64,000 bases of DNA, from NCBI RefSeq assembly GCF_036788415.1, contig NZ_DAIQNN010000008.1, positions 1-64,000 of the forward strand, given 5' to 3'. The DNA is from Rubrimonas sp036788415 (GTDB lineage Bacteria; Pseudomonadota; Alphaproteobacteria; Rhodobacterales; Rhodobacteraceae). Below are positions 55,955 to 64,000 of the stretch, piece after piece (position 1 is the stretch's first letter; each line of letters opens with the position of its first letter). The notes under the pieces are model-generated. The model had not been told where the DNA came from. It worked only from the letters and a program-made list of their open reading frames with translations, and did not search any database. The position numbers and the translations under genes were made by a program.

Positions 55955-57763
55955 GTGCGCAGGGGCGGCTGGATCGCGGGATTCTTGGCGGTTGCGATGA
56001 CGGGGCTGCTCTGGGGGGGGGCGGCGTCGGCGACGCCCGAGCACGGCATTGCGATGTTCGGCCCGCCGGCGCTGCCGCCGGACTTCGCGCATCTGCCCTA
56101 CGCCGATCCCTCAGCGCCAAAGGGCGGGCGGATCGTGTTCGGCGTGGCGGGCGGCTTCGACAGCCTCAACCCGTTCATCGTCAAGGGGCGGGCGCCCGCC
56201 GAAATCCGCTCGCACACGGTCGAATCGCTGCTGGGGCGCAACTGGGACGAACCCTTCACGCTCTACGGCCTGCTCGCCGAGACGGTGGAGACGCCGCTGA
56301 ACCGGGCCTGGGTCGAGTTCACCCTGAGGCCCGAAGCGCGATTCTCCGACGGCGCGCCGGTCACCGTCGACGACGTCGTCTGGTCGATGGAGATCCTCGC
56401 CGAAAAGGGCCGGCCCGGCTTCCGGAATGTGTGGGCGCAGGTGACGGAGGTCGAGCGCACGGGCCAGCGCACGGTCCGCTTCCATCTCGACGGCGCCGAC
56501 CGCGAGGCGCCGCTGATCCTCGGTCTCGCGCCGATCTTCAAACGCGCCCAGTGGGAGCGCCGCGACTTCGCCGAGCCGACGCTCGAGCCCATCATCGGGT
56601 CGGGCCCTTACAAGGTCGCCGCAGTCGATCCGGGGCGCACGCTGTCGCTGGCGCGCGACGAGGTCTATTGGGGGCGCCATCTGCCGTTCAATCAGGGGCG
56701 CAACAATCTCGACGAGATCAGGATCGAATATTTTCGCGACGCCACGGCGCATTTCGACGCTTTCAAGGCCGGGGTCGTGACGTTCTGGCGCGAAGGCGAT
56801 CCGGCCCGCTGGCGCGACGGCTACGATTTCGCCGCCGCGCGGGACGGCCAGATCCGCCGCGCCGAGATCCCCCATTCCCGTCCGACCGGCATGTACGGAT
56901 TCGTCTTCAACACGCGGCGCCCGATCTTCGCCGACATCCGCGTGCGCCGGGCGCTGACGCTCGCCTTCAACTTCGAATGGATCAACGCCACGATGTTCGC
57001 CGGCGGCAACCAGCGCATCCGGAGCTATTTCGACAACTCGCCGCTCGCCCATTCCGGCCCCGCGACGGAGCGCGAACTGGAGATCCTCGCGCCTTTCGTC
57101 AACAGCCTCCCCGAAGGCGCCCTCGGGGCGGAGTGGCGGCCGCCTGAATCGGACCCTGCGGATCTGCGCAATCGCCGCGCCCTGCGCGACGCGGCGCGGT
57201 TGCTCGATTCGGCGGGCTGGACCGTGCGCGACGGCGTTCTGGTGGACGCGCGCGGCGCGCCGTTCCAATTCGAGATCCTGCTCGGCGCCTCGGCCGACGA
57301 ACGGGTGGCCGGCGTGTTCCGCGATGCGCTGGCCGGCCTCGGGATCGAGGTTTCCGTGCGCACGGTGGACAGCGCGCAGTATCAGGCCCGCCGCGACGAC
57401 TATGATTTCGACATGATCGTCAACCAATGGGCGATGTCGCTCAGCCCCGGCAATGAACAGCGTTTCTACTGGGGCCGGGACGGCGTAGAGACGCCGGGCA
57501 CGCGCAATTACATGGGCGTCGACAGCCCCGCCGTGGAGGCCGCGATCGACGCCCTGCTCTCGGCGCGGCGGAGCGAGGACCTCGTGGCGGCTGCGCGCGC
57601 GCTCGACCGGGCGCTGTCGCACGGCGTGTATGTCATCCCGTTCTGGCACTCGACGGTCAGCCGCATCGCCCATGACGCGCGGCTGCGCCATCCGGAAAAG
57701 CTGCCGCTCTATGGCGACTGGGTGGGCTGGACGCCGGATGTCTGGTGGAGCGCGGGCCAGTGA
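55955..57763 (+). CDS. Peptide-type ABC substrate-binding protein (family 5, YejA-like)
   Basis: Periplasmic binding protein of 602 residues, from the GTG at 55955, which has a GGGGGGAGG site upstream; the signal peptide VRRGGWIAGFLAVAMTGLLWGGAASA follows. The mature part HGIAMFGPPALPPDFAHLPYADPSAPKGG, then GGFDSLNPFIVKG, then LLAETVETPLNRAWVEF fits the YejA/microcin-C-type oligopeptide-binding proteins. The late NQWAMSLSPGNEQRFYWG segment is also typical. No permease or ATPase gene is next to it; the convergent DUF502 gene follows. Confidence 0.88.
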   Translation: MRRGGWIAGFLAVAMTGLLWGGAASATPEHGIAMFGPPALPPDFAHLPYADPSAPKGGRIVFGVAGGFDSLNPFIVKGRAPAEIRSHTVESLLGRNWDEPFTLYGLLAETVETPLNRAWVEFTLRPEARFSDGAPVTVDDVVWSMEILAEKGRPGFRNVWAQVTEVERTGQRTVRFHLDGADREAPLILGLAPIFKRAQWERRDFAEPTLEPIIGSGPYKVAAVDPGRTLSLARDEVYWGRHLPFNQGRNNLDEIRIEYFRDATAHFDAFKAGVVTFWREGDPARWRDGYDFAAARDGQIRRAEIPHSRPTGMYGFVFNTRRPIFADIRVRRALTLAFNFEWINATMFAGGNQRIRSYFDNSPLAHSGPATERELEILAPFVNSLPEGALGAEWRPPESDPADLRNRRALRDAARLLDSAGWTVRDGVLVDARGAPFQFEILLGASADERVAGVFRDALAGLGIEVSVRTVDSAQYQARRDDYDFDMIVNQWAMSLSPGNEQRFYWGRDGVETPGTRNYMGVDSPAVEAAIDALLSARRSEDLVAAARALDRALSHGVYVIPFWHSTVSRIAHDARLRHPEKLPLYGDWVGWTPDVWWSAGQ

Positions 57764-57782
57764 CCGCGCGGTGGATCAGGCG

Positions 57783-58538
57783 TCACTCCGCCGCCGCCGG
57801 CTTCGCCTCGGCGCGTCGAGCGGCGGCCTCCATCGCGCGCGCGGCCGCCTGCGCGCCGACGAGCGCCTCGACCTCGCCCTCGCGCATCGGCGGCGAGACG
57901 AGCCCTGCCGAGATCACGAGCTTCGCCGCCTCCTCGACGGTCATGTCGAGCTCGATCACGTCCTCGCGGGCGGCGAAGAAAAGAAAGCCGGTCGTCGGGT
58001 TCGGCGTGGTCGGCATGAACAGGCACAGCTTGTCGGCGCCGCCGAGGCGGTGATGCACTTCTCCGCGGGTGCGCGTCGCGATGAAGGCGATCACCCAGAG
58101 CCCCCGGCGCGGATATTCGACGAGGCAGGCCTTCTCGAAGCTGCTTTTCGACTGCACCAGCACGGTCTCGGCGATCTGTTTGATCGCGTTGTAGATCGAG
58201 CGGACCACCGGCAGCCGGTCGAGCATCTGTTCTCCCCAGCGGATCGCCTGCGCCGCGATCAGGTTCTTGGCCAGCGCCCCGATCAGCGCGGCGATCACCA
58301 CGAAGACGACGAGACCGATGCCGGGAATGTCGACATAGGCCTGCGGGTTCCACGCCGCCGGGATCAGCTTGGCCGCCTTGGCGTCGATCAGGTTCACGAA
58401 GGAGGAGATGATCCAGAACGTTAGGTAGAGCGGCGCGATGACGACCAGACCCGTGAGGAAGTTCCGCCGCCACCGCGCCCAGAAGGAGAGGTGCCTCGGA
58501 TCGTCGTCGTGGTGCAGTGGGTCGCCGCCGAGGGGCAT
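57783..58538 (-). CDS. DUF502 membrane protein
   Basis: Protein of 251 residues in the DUF502 family. Two membrane helices (about 27-50 and 72-98) flank the segment with AWNPQAYVDIPGIGLVV. Then come the family blocks LDRLPVVRSIYNAIKQIAETVL, FEKACLVEYPRRGLWVIAFIA and LFMPTTPNPTTGFLFFAAREDVIELDMTVEEAAKLVISAGLV. The C-terminal tail is Ala/Glu/Arg-rich. Function unknown. Convergent with the binding-protein gene. Confidence 0.9.
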   Translation of the reverse strand: MPLGGDPLHHDDDPRHLSFWARWRRNFLTGLVVIAPLYLTFWIISSFVNLIDAKAAKLIPAAWNPQAYVDIPGIGLVVFVVIAALIGALAKNLIAAQAIRWGEQMLDRLPVVRSIYNAIKQIAETVLVQSKSSFEKACLVEYPRRGLWVIAFIATRTRGEVHHRLGGADKLCLFMPTTPNPTTGFLFFAAREDVIELDMTVEEAAKLVISAGLVSPPMREGEVEALVGAQAAARAMEAAARRAEAKPAAAE

Positions 58539-58579
58539 GTCATCGTCTCCCGTCCGGGCCAGCGCCCGCGCCGCATCAT

Positions 58580-59524
58580 CTAGTAGCCGACCGCGCGGTC
58601 AACAACATGCTCGGGCGGCTGGCCCGATTCCATCCGCGAGATTTGCGAAATGATCGTTTCCGAGGCGGTTTCGGGCCGGGTCGCCGACGCGACATGCGGT
58701 GTGACGGTGACGCGCGGATGGGCGCGGAACGGGTGGTCGCGCGGCAGCGGCTCGGTGCGGAAGACGTCCAGAGTGGCATGGCCGAGCGCGCCCGAATCCA
58801 GCGCGGCCAGCAGCGCCGCGTCGTCGATCAGTTCGCCCCGCCCCGCATTGATGACCACGGCGCCGCGCGGCGCCTTGGCGAGCGCCGCGGCGTCCAGCAG
58901 ATTCTCGGTCGCCGCCGTGCGCGGCAGCAGGCAGACGAGGATCTCCGACCGCCGCAGGACCGCGTCGAGCCCCTCGGCGCCGTGATGGCAGGCGACGCCC
59001 TCGATGCGGCGGGGGCGGCGGCTCCAGCCGGCGACGTCGAAGCGCAGCCCGGCGAGCGCATGGGCCGCGTCGGCGCCGAGCACGCCAAGACCCAGAACGC
59101 CGACCCGGCGATTGCGCGACAGCGGCGGGAACCAGTCCATCCATTGCGTCTCAGGGCCGGCGAGGCGGCGGTCGAGATCCATGTGGTGGCGCATCACATG
59201 GGCGACGACATAGTCGGTCATGCCCTCGGTCAGCCCTGGCTCGACCATCCGGCACAGCGGCACGTCGGGCGGCAGGGTCGGGTTCGCCAGAGCCTGCTCG
59301 ACGCCCGCCCAGATGTTGAGGATCGCCGCCAGCCCAGTGTAGGGCGCGAAGTCGCGCACCGGGCCGGACGCGCCGAACACCATGTAGCGCACATCCGCCG
59401 GGTCGCCCTGGCCGGGCAGGCGCAGGTCGATCGGCAGGCCGGCGCGAGTGGAGGCGGCGGCCAGCGCCGCGCGCCATTGCGCCTCGATGGCCGGCTTGAC
59501 GGCGAGCATGACGACGGGGGGCAT
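58580..59524 (-). CDS. ghrA: Glyoxylate/hydroxypyruvate reductase A-like 2-hydroxyacid dehydrogenase
   Basis: NAD(P)H-dependent 2-hydroxyacid dehydrogenase of 314 residues. The Rossmann motif is VGVLGLGVLGADAAHAL. The catalytic triad residues are Arg in INAGRGELIDD, Glu in DVFRTEPLP, and His in VTPHVAS. The DYVVAHVMRHHMDLD block and short N-terminal domain are typical of the GhrA subgroup. It follows rodA on the same strand after about 40 bases, and may or may not be co-transcribed. Confidence 0.9.
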   Translation of the reverse strand: MPPVVMLAVKPAIEAQWRAALAAASTRAGLPIDLRLPGQGDPADVRYMVFGASGPVRDFAPYTGLAAILNIWAGVEQALANPTLPPDVPLCRMVEPGLTEGMTDYVVAHVMRHHMDLDRRLAGPETQWMDWFPPLSRNRRVGVLGLGVLGADAAHALAGLRFDVAGWSRRPRRIEGVACHHGAEGLDAVLRRSEILVCLLPRTAATENLLDAAALAKAPRGAVVINAGRGELIDDAALLAALDSGALGHATLDVFRTEPLPRDHPFRAHPRVTVTPHVASATRPETASETIISQISRMESGQPPEHVVDRAVGY

Positions 59525-59566
59525 GGGGCGGTCTCTCGGCGAGGGAATGCGTCAGGGCGAAATGTC

Positions 59567-60706
59567 TCAGCGGGGTCGGTGGATGTGCGCGCTCTGGACG
59601 AGCCCGAAGGCGAACATCAACACAAGCATCGCGGTTCCGCCATAGGAGACGAGCGGCAGCGGCACGCCGACCACCGGCGCCAGCCCCATCACCATCGCCA
59701 TGTTGACGGCGAAGAAGAAAAAGAAGGTCGCGGCGACCCCGCTGGCGACCAGCGCGCCGAAGCGATCGCGATTGCCGAGCGCCGACAGGATGCAGAACAG
59801 CACGATCAGGAAGTAGAGCGCCAGCAGCGCGACGGCGCCCACGAATCCGAACTCCTCGGCCAGCGTCGTGAAGATGAAGTCGGTGTGCTTCTCGGGCAGG
59901 AAATTGAGCCGGCTCTGGGTTCCCTCCATGAAGCCGCGCCCCGACAGTCCACCCGAGCCGAGCGCGATCTTGGCCTGGGTGATGTGGTACCCGGCGCCGA
60001 GCGGGTCGGTGGAGGGGTCGAGAAAAGTGAAGATGCGGCGATACTGGTAGTCCTTCAGCAGTTGCCAGCCGGTCCCCTGCGAGGCGAGCACCGCCCAGAC
60101 GAGCCCGCCTCCCGCAGCGCCGGCGGCGGCGAAATAGAGCCAGTGGACGCCGGCGAGAAACATCATCGTCCCGGCCCCGGCCAGCAGCAGCAGCGCCGTG
60201 CCGAGATCGGGCTGGCGCAGCACGAGCGCCGTCGGGACCAGCGCCAGCACGAGCGGCGGGATCAACCACAGCGGATGCGAGACGCGCTCTGGCGGAAGCC
60301 ATGCGTAATATGCGGCCAGCGCCATGACGAGCGCGATCTTCATCGCCTCGGAGGGCTGGAGCTGGATCACCCGAAGGTCGATCCAGCGCTGCGCCCCCAT
60401 GCCCGTCACGCCGACGAATTCGACGGCGACGAGCAGGACGAGCGCGCCGAGATATATCGCCGGCGTCAGCGCCCGCCACACGCGGATGTCGATCAGCGCG
60501 ACGATCATCAGCCCGGCGAAACCGATCCCGAAGCGCGCCATCTGGCGCGAGGCCCAAGGGTCCGCCGAGCCGCCGGCGACCGAGAACAGCATCAGGAAGC
60601 CGAAGGCCGCGACCGCCGCGAGCAGCAGCGCGATCGGCCAGTTGAAGCGCAGCAGCTTCTCCGCGAGCGCCATGCCGCGCCCCGGCGCCTGCGCGCGGCC
60701 GCTCAC
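59567..60706 (-). CDS. rodA: Peptidoglycan glycosyltransferase RodA
   Basis: SEDS-family glycosyltransferase of 379 residues with about ten helices, which polymerises peptidoglycan in the elongasome with PBP2. The start is taken as the GTG at 60706, which overlaps the mrdA stop (GTGA) and has GGAG upstream; an ATG 11 codons inside is an alternative. Hallmarks are LRQPDLGTALLLLAGAGTMMFLAG, GFMEGTQSRLNFLPEKHTDFIF-type segment (divided in two blocks) and the C-terminal GVPLPLVSYGGTAMLVLM. Confidence 0.95.
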   Translation of the reverse strand: MSGRAQAPGRGMALAEKLLRFNWPIALLLAAVAAFGFLMLFSVAGGSADPWASRQMARFGIGFAGLMIVALIDIRVWRALTPAIYLGALVLLVAVEFVGVTGMGAQRWIDLRVIQLQPSEAMKIALVMALAAYYAWLPPERVSHPLWLIPPLVLALVPTALVLRQPDLGTALLLLAGAGTMMFLAGVHWLYFAAAGAAGGGLVWAVLASQGTGWQLLKDYQYRRIFTFLDPSTDPLGAGYHITQAKIALGSGGLSGRGFMEGTQSRLNFLPEKHTDFIFTTLAEEFGFVGAVALLALYFLIVLFCILSALGNRDRFGALVASGVAATFFFFFAVNMAMVMGLAPVVGVPLPLVSYGGTAMLVLMFAFGLVQSAHIHRPR

Positions 60707-62652
60707 GCCCGGTCTCCGGGCGCGCCGAGCGTCTGGGCGGCGGGCGCTGCGGCGCGGGCGCGCTCGATCTCGTCGCGCTCGGACGGCGGATACGCCGAGA
60801 GCGGCGGCGTCGGGCCGAACAGGGCGCGCATCATCACGTCGCGCGCGATCGGCGCCGCCGCCGCCGAACCGCCGCCGCCATGCTCGACCACCACCGAGAT
60901 CGCATAGCGCGGCGCCTCCGCCGGCGCATAGGCCACGAACAGCGCGTGGTCGCGGCGGTTCCACGGCAGGTCCTCGTTGCGAAACACGCCTTGCGCGCGT
61001 TCGGCCAGAGTGATCCGGCGGACCTGGCTGGTGCCGGTCTTGCCCGCCATCTCGCCTGCGGGGTCGTAGATGCGCGAGCGCCGCGCGGTGCCGCGGCGGC
61101 CGTTGACCACCGCCCGCATCGCGTTGCGCACCAGCGCGAGGTCTCCGGCCCGCAACCCGAGACTCGGCGCCGGATCGACCGGCTCGACGCCGGTTCCGGC
61201 TGCGCGGATCAGCTGCGGCGCGACCGCCTTTCCCGTCGCCAGCCGCGCGGTCATCACGGCGAGCTGCAGCGGCGTCGCCAGCATGAAGCCCTGACCGATC
61301 CCGGCGTTGAAGCTGTCGCCGACCTGCCAGCTTTCGCCATGCGTCGTCTGCTTCCAGGCGCGCGTCGGCGTCAGACCGTCGCGGATCGCGGTCAACGGCA
61401 GGTCGTGCCGCACCCCGATCCCCAGCCGCTGCGCCATCTGGGCGATGGCGTCGACGCCGACCCGCCGGGCCGACTCGTAGAAATAGACGTCGCAGGACTG
61501 CTCGATCGCTTCGTGGCAGCCGACATGGCCGTGCCCGCCGCTCTTCCAGCAATGGAAGCGGCGATTGCCGAGCTGAAGGCCGCCATTGCAGAAAACGGTC
61601 TCCTGCGGGCCGATCACGCCGCGCTCGAGCGCGGCCAGCGCCACCACCATCTTGAAGGTCGAGCCCGGCGGATACTGGCCGGATACTGTCTTGTTGGCGA
61701 GCGGGCGGTGGTCGTCGGCGAGCAGGGCGGCCCAGTCCTCGCGACCGATCCCGACGACGAACTTGTTGGGGTCGAAGCCTGGCGCCGAAGCGAGGCACAG
61801 CAGATCGCCGTTCGCCGCGTCCATCACGACGCAGGCCGCGCTTTCCGCGCCCATCCGCTCCATCGCGTAGAGCTGGAGGTCGCGGTCGAGCGTCAGGGTC
61901 AGGTCCTCGCCGCTGCGGCCCTCGCGCCGGTCGATCTCGCGGATCACCCGACCCACCGCGTTGACTTCGATGCGCTGCGCCCCCGCGACGCCGCGCAGGC
62001 GGGTCTCGAGGATCTTCTCCACGCCGGTCTTTCCGATCTGGAAGTCGGGGATCTGGAGCAGGGGATTGTCGGCGTCGTCGCCGGTGAGGTCGGTCTCGGC
62101 GACGCGCCCGACATGGCCGATCACATGGGAGAAGGCCGGACCGTCGGGGTAGTGGCGCGTCAGGCCGACTTCGGGCGAGACGCCCGGCAGGGCGGGGGCG
62201 TTGGCGTTGAGGGTCGCGAAGCGGCCCCAGTCGAGATGTTCGGCCACCGTCACCGGCACGAAGGGGCTTTTCTGGGCGAATTCGCGCAACGCCCGCTCAT
62301 GGTCGCCCGCGCTCAGCGGGACGATCTGGCCGAGCCGCTCGAGCGTCGCCGCGACGTCGCCGGCCTGCTCGCGCACCACGACGACGCGCAGGTTCTGGCG
62401 GTTGACGGCGAGCGGGCGGCCGGCGCGGTCGAAGATCTCGCCGCGGGCGGGCGGCAGGAGGCGCACGTTGATGCGGTTCTCCTCCGCGAGCATGCGGTAG
62501 AGAGCGCCCTCCTCGATCTGGAGCTGGCGCATCCGCCACAACAGGGCGCCCATCACGAGCGTCTGCGCGCCGAACATCACGAGCGCGCGGCGCGAGAGCG
62601 TCGGCGCGCCTTCGGCGCGGCTGCGGCGGCGGGAGAAGCCGAGACGCTTCAT
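60703..62652 (-). CDS. mrdA: Penicillin-binding protein 2
   Basis: Class B transpeptidase of 649 residues, partner of RodA in cell elongation. A single N-terminal membrane helix (about 25-45) is followed by the dimerisation domain with PARGEIFDRAGRPLAVNR. The transpeptidase domain has the SXXK motif in PPGSTFKMVVALAAL, the SXD-like motif in EQSCDVYFYE, and KTG in MAGKTGTSQV. The end carries HGGGGSAAAAPIARDVMM, the usual C-terminal helix. It follows mreD after 10 bases. Confidence 0.96.
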   Translation of the reverse strand: MKRLGFSRRRSRAEGAPTLSRRALVMFGAQTLVMGALLWRMRQLQIEEGALYRMLAEENRINVRLLPPARGEIFDRAGRPLAVNRQNLRVVVVREQAGDVAATLERLGQIVPLSAGDHERALREFAQKSPFVPVTVAEHLDWGRFATLNANAPALPGVSPEVGLTRHYPDGPAFSHVIGHVGRVAETDLTGDDADNPLLQIPDFQIGKTGVEKILETRLRGVAGAQRIEVNAVGRVIREIDRREGRSGEDLTLTLDRDLQLYAMERMGAESAACVVMDAANGDLLCLASAPGFDPNKFVVGIGREDWAALLADDHRPLANKTVSGQYPPGSTFKMVVALAALERGVIGPQETVFCNGGLQLGNRRFHCWKSGGHGHVGCHEAIEQSCDVYFYESARRVGVDAIAQMAQRLGIGVRHDLPLTAIRDGLTPTRAWKQTTHGESWQVGDSFNAGIGQGFMLATPLQLAVMTARLATGKAVAPQLIRAAGTGVEPVDPAPSLGLRAGDLALVRNAMRAVVNGRRGTARRSRIYDPAGEMAGKTGTSQVRRITLAERAQGVFRNEDLPWNRRDHALFVAYAPAEAPRYAISVVVEHGGGGSAAAAPIARDVMMRALFGPTPPLSAYPPSERDEIERARAAAPAAQTLGAPGDRA

Positions 62653-62662
62653 CGGCGGGCCC

Positions 62663-63217
62663 TCACAGCGCGCTGCGGGCGAAGGCGGGTCCGCGCGCCG
62701 CGTCGACGCCGCGCCGCGGGGCGCGCGGCGTCGCCGCGCGCATAGCGAGCGCCGCCAGCGGATAGACCGCCGCCGTCGCCGCGATGCGCAGCGCGAGATC
62801 GCCCAGGGCCGGGCTAGGCGCCAGCGTCACGGCGCAGAGCAGCCACGGAACCGCCGCCGACGCCGCCGCAGCGCCCGCCGCCGCGGCCCAGCGCATGGCG
62901 AAGCTGCGACGGCGCAGAGCCTCCGAAGCGACACGCAGCGCCTCGACGGCGAGGGTCAGTCCGAGCGCGCCGGCGCCGATGGGGCCGGCGCCCAGCAGGT
63001 CGCGCGCGAGGCCCAGCGCGAAGACCAGCGGCGCCGGCGTCGCGCCCGGCGCGCGCAGCGCCGCCGCCGCCAGCACGCAGAGCAGCAGGTCCGGGTTCGG
63101 GATCGCTCCCGGCTCGGCGGGAATCGGCGCGAGCTCGACCGCGATGGCTGCAAAGCCGACCGCCGCCAGCGCCCCGAGTCTCGCGGCGCGGGCGAGCGCG
63201 CTGGCGAGATCGGTCAT
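62663..63217 (-). CDS. mreD: Rod shape-determining protein MreD
   Basis: Membrane protein of 184 residues with five to six predicted helices. Features are the early PDLLLCVLAAAALR stretch, FALGLARDLLGAGPIGAGALGLTL, and a Cys-containing late helix. Sequence conservation in MreD is low; the call rests mainly on helix pattern and its place between mreC and mrdA. It overlaps the mreC stop by four bases (ATGA). Confidence 0.88.
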   Translation of the reverse strand: MTDLASALARAARLGALAAVGFAAIAVELAPIPAEPGAIPNPDLLLCVLAAAALRAPGATPAPLVFALGLARDLLGAGPIGAGALGLTLAVEALRVASEALRRRSFAMRWAAAAGAAAASAAVPWLLCAVTLAPSPALGDLALRIAATAAVYPLAALAMRAATPRAPRRGVDAARGPAFARSAL

Positions 63218-64000
63218 GGTCGCGGCCCTTCCGTCCGCTCAGCCGCCAAAGCGCCCGGGTCGAGCGAGAAGGGGGCCGCGCCCTGCGGCAGGATCAGCGC
63301 GCTCGGCGCGTCGAGCGGCGCTTCGGGCCGCCAACGCAGCACGCGCACGAATTCGAGCAGGCCGTAATCCGCCGACAGCCGCACCCGCGCCGCGCGACCG
63401 TCGATCGCGGCGACGATCCCGACGTCGAGATCGGGCGGGAACACGCCGCCATCGCCCGACGTCACCACCTTGTCGCCGACCGAGACGTCCTCGGTCGCGG
63501 CCAGGAAGGCGAGGCGCGGCGCCGGCGAGGCGTCGCCGACCAGAACCGCCCGCCTGCCGCTCGGCAGGATCTTGACCGGCACCCGGCTGCTCGGGTCGCT
63601 CAGCAGCAGCACCCGCGCGACGCCCTCGCCGACGCCGACGACGCGTCCGACAAGCCCCGCGCCGTCCACCGCCGCCGCGCCGTCCGTCACCCCGTCGCGC
63701 CCGCCGATGTTGACGAGCGCGCTCTGGCCGAACGGGCCGCCGGCGTCGGCGATCACCTCGCCGGTGGCGAAGCCGATGCGGGGCGACAGCCGAACATTGT
63801 TGAGGGCGCGCAGCCGCGCATTCTCGCGTTCGAGCTCCTGCGCGGCGTCGCGCCAAGCGCGCAGGCGCTGGATCTCGCGGCGCAATTCGCGGTTCTGGGC
63901 GTGCACGGCGCTCAGCCGCTCCCAGTCGCGGGCGAGCGTCGCGGCGTCGGCGAGCGGCGCCGCCACCGCGTCCACCGCCGGCGCGAGGACGTCGGCGCTG
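63214..64000 (-). CDS. mreC: Rod shape-determining protein MreC, partial
   Basis: The gene runs off the right edge; about 261 residues are visible, without the N-terminal membrane anchor. A coiled coil (LERENARLRALNNV and the preceding LRREIQRLRAW) is followed by the periplasmic beta domains with GEVIADAGGPFGQSALVNIGGRDGV, then RVPVKILPSGRRAVLVG and VTSGDGGVFPPDLDVG, all MreC hallmarks. It is the first visible gene of the mreCD-mrdA-rodA operon; mreB would lie beyond the window. Confidence 0.94.
   Translation of the reverse strand, partial: SADVLAPAVDAVAAPLADAATLARDWERLSAVHAQNRELRREIQRLRAWRDAAQELERENARLRALNNVRLSPRIGFATGEVIADAGGPFGQSALVNIGGRDGVTDGAAAVDGAGLVGRVVGVGEGVARVLLLSDPSSRVPVKILPSGRRAVLVGDASPAPRLAFLAATEDVSVGDKVVTSGDGGVFPPDLDVGIVAAIDGRAARVRLSADYGLLEFVRVLRWRPEAPLDAPSALILPQGAAPFSLDPGALAAERTEGPRP

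Overview
This 64 kb window is very GC-rich, gene-dense chromosomal DNA from an alphaproteobacterium. The best fit is Rhodobacterales (Rhodobacteraceae or Paracoccaceae type). The evidence is a permuted two-piece tmRNA with tag ANDNRAPVAVAA, a suc/odh operon that includes a MAPEG gene, family signatures such as DUF3775, UPF0262, DUF2842 and a BolA plus J-domain pair, and consistent codon use throughout. Almost everything is housekeeping. I found no prophage, transposase, integrase or CRISPR array.

Layout. 1-7957 (+): end of sucC, sucD, a DUF805 membrane protein, sucA, sucB, a MAPEG protein and lpd, which together make succinyl-CoA synthetase and the 2-oxoglutarate dehydrogenase complex. 8237-9369 (-): rplM-rpsI with promoter and terminator. 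9528-11436: a glycine-zipper lipoprotein, DUF3775 and a methyltransferase. 11441-15988 (-): ccoG-ccoH-ccoI-ccoS, the maturation genes for cbb3 oxidase, under a perfect FNR/FixK-type palindrome and without ccoNOPQ beside them. 16077-20531 (-): an SDR-fold protein without its catalytic Tyr/Lys, an exported alpha/beta hydrolase, a broken MBOAT acyltransferase gene, a low-molecular-weight phosphatase and UPF0262. 20670-25153: DUF808, then the thiamine importer thiB-thiP-thiQ (-) behind a TPP riboswitch. 25229-32218: AlkB, tmRNA, a ROK regulator, mutS, a small membrane protein, mnmA and tRNA-Gly(CCC).

32358-39913: a [2Fe-2S] ferredoxin with a VCBS-like protein and a class I amidotransferase-like hydrolase, a secreted SGNH-like protein, purD (-), xseA, and a DUF2189 membrane protein flanked by two related three-cysteine secreted proteins. 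40026-45913: a YhaO-like nuclease and YhaN-like SMC ATPase (-), divergent from a WYL regulator of the BrxR/CapW type, with a perfect palindrome inside the probable promoter of the nuclease operon. This is the best candidate for an unusual system in the window. 45926-50875: a lysozyme-inhibitor-like protein, BolA, a J-domain protein, a PagL-like barrel, a TPP enzyme and an EamA transporter. 50842-54991 (-): thiN, DUF2842, purA, an OxyR-like regulator without the peroxide-sensing cysteine, grxD and a second bolA.

55097-64000: a hexapeptide acetyltransferase, a hairpin-rich intergenic stretch that may encode a small RNA or a regulatory leader, an orphan YejA-like peptide-binding protein, then on the minus strand DUF502, ghrA and the cell-shape operon mreC(partial)-mreD-mrdA-rodA.
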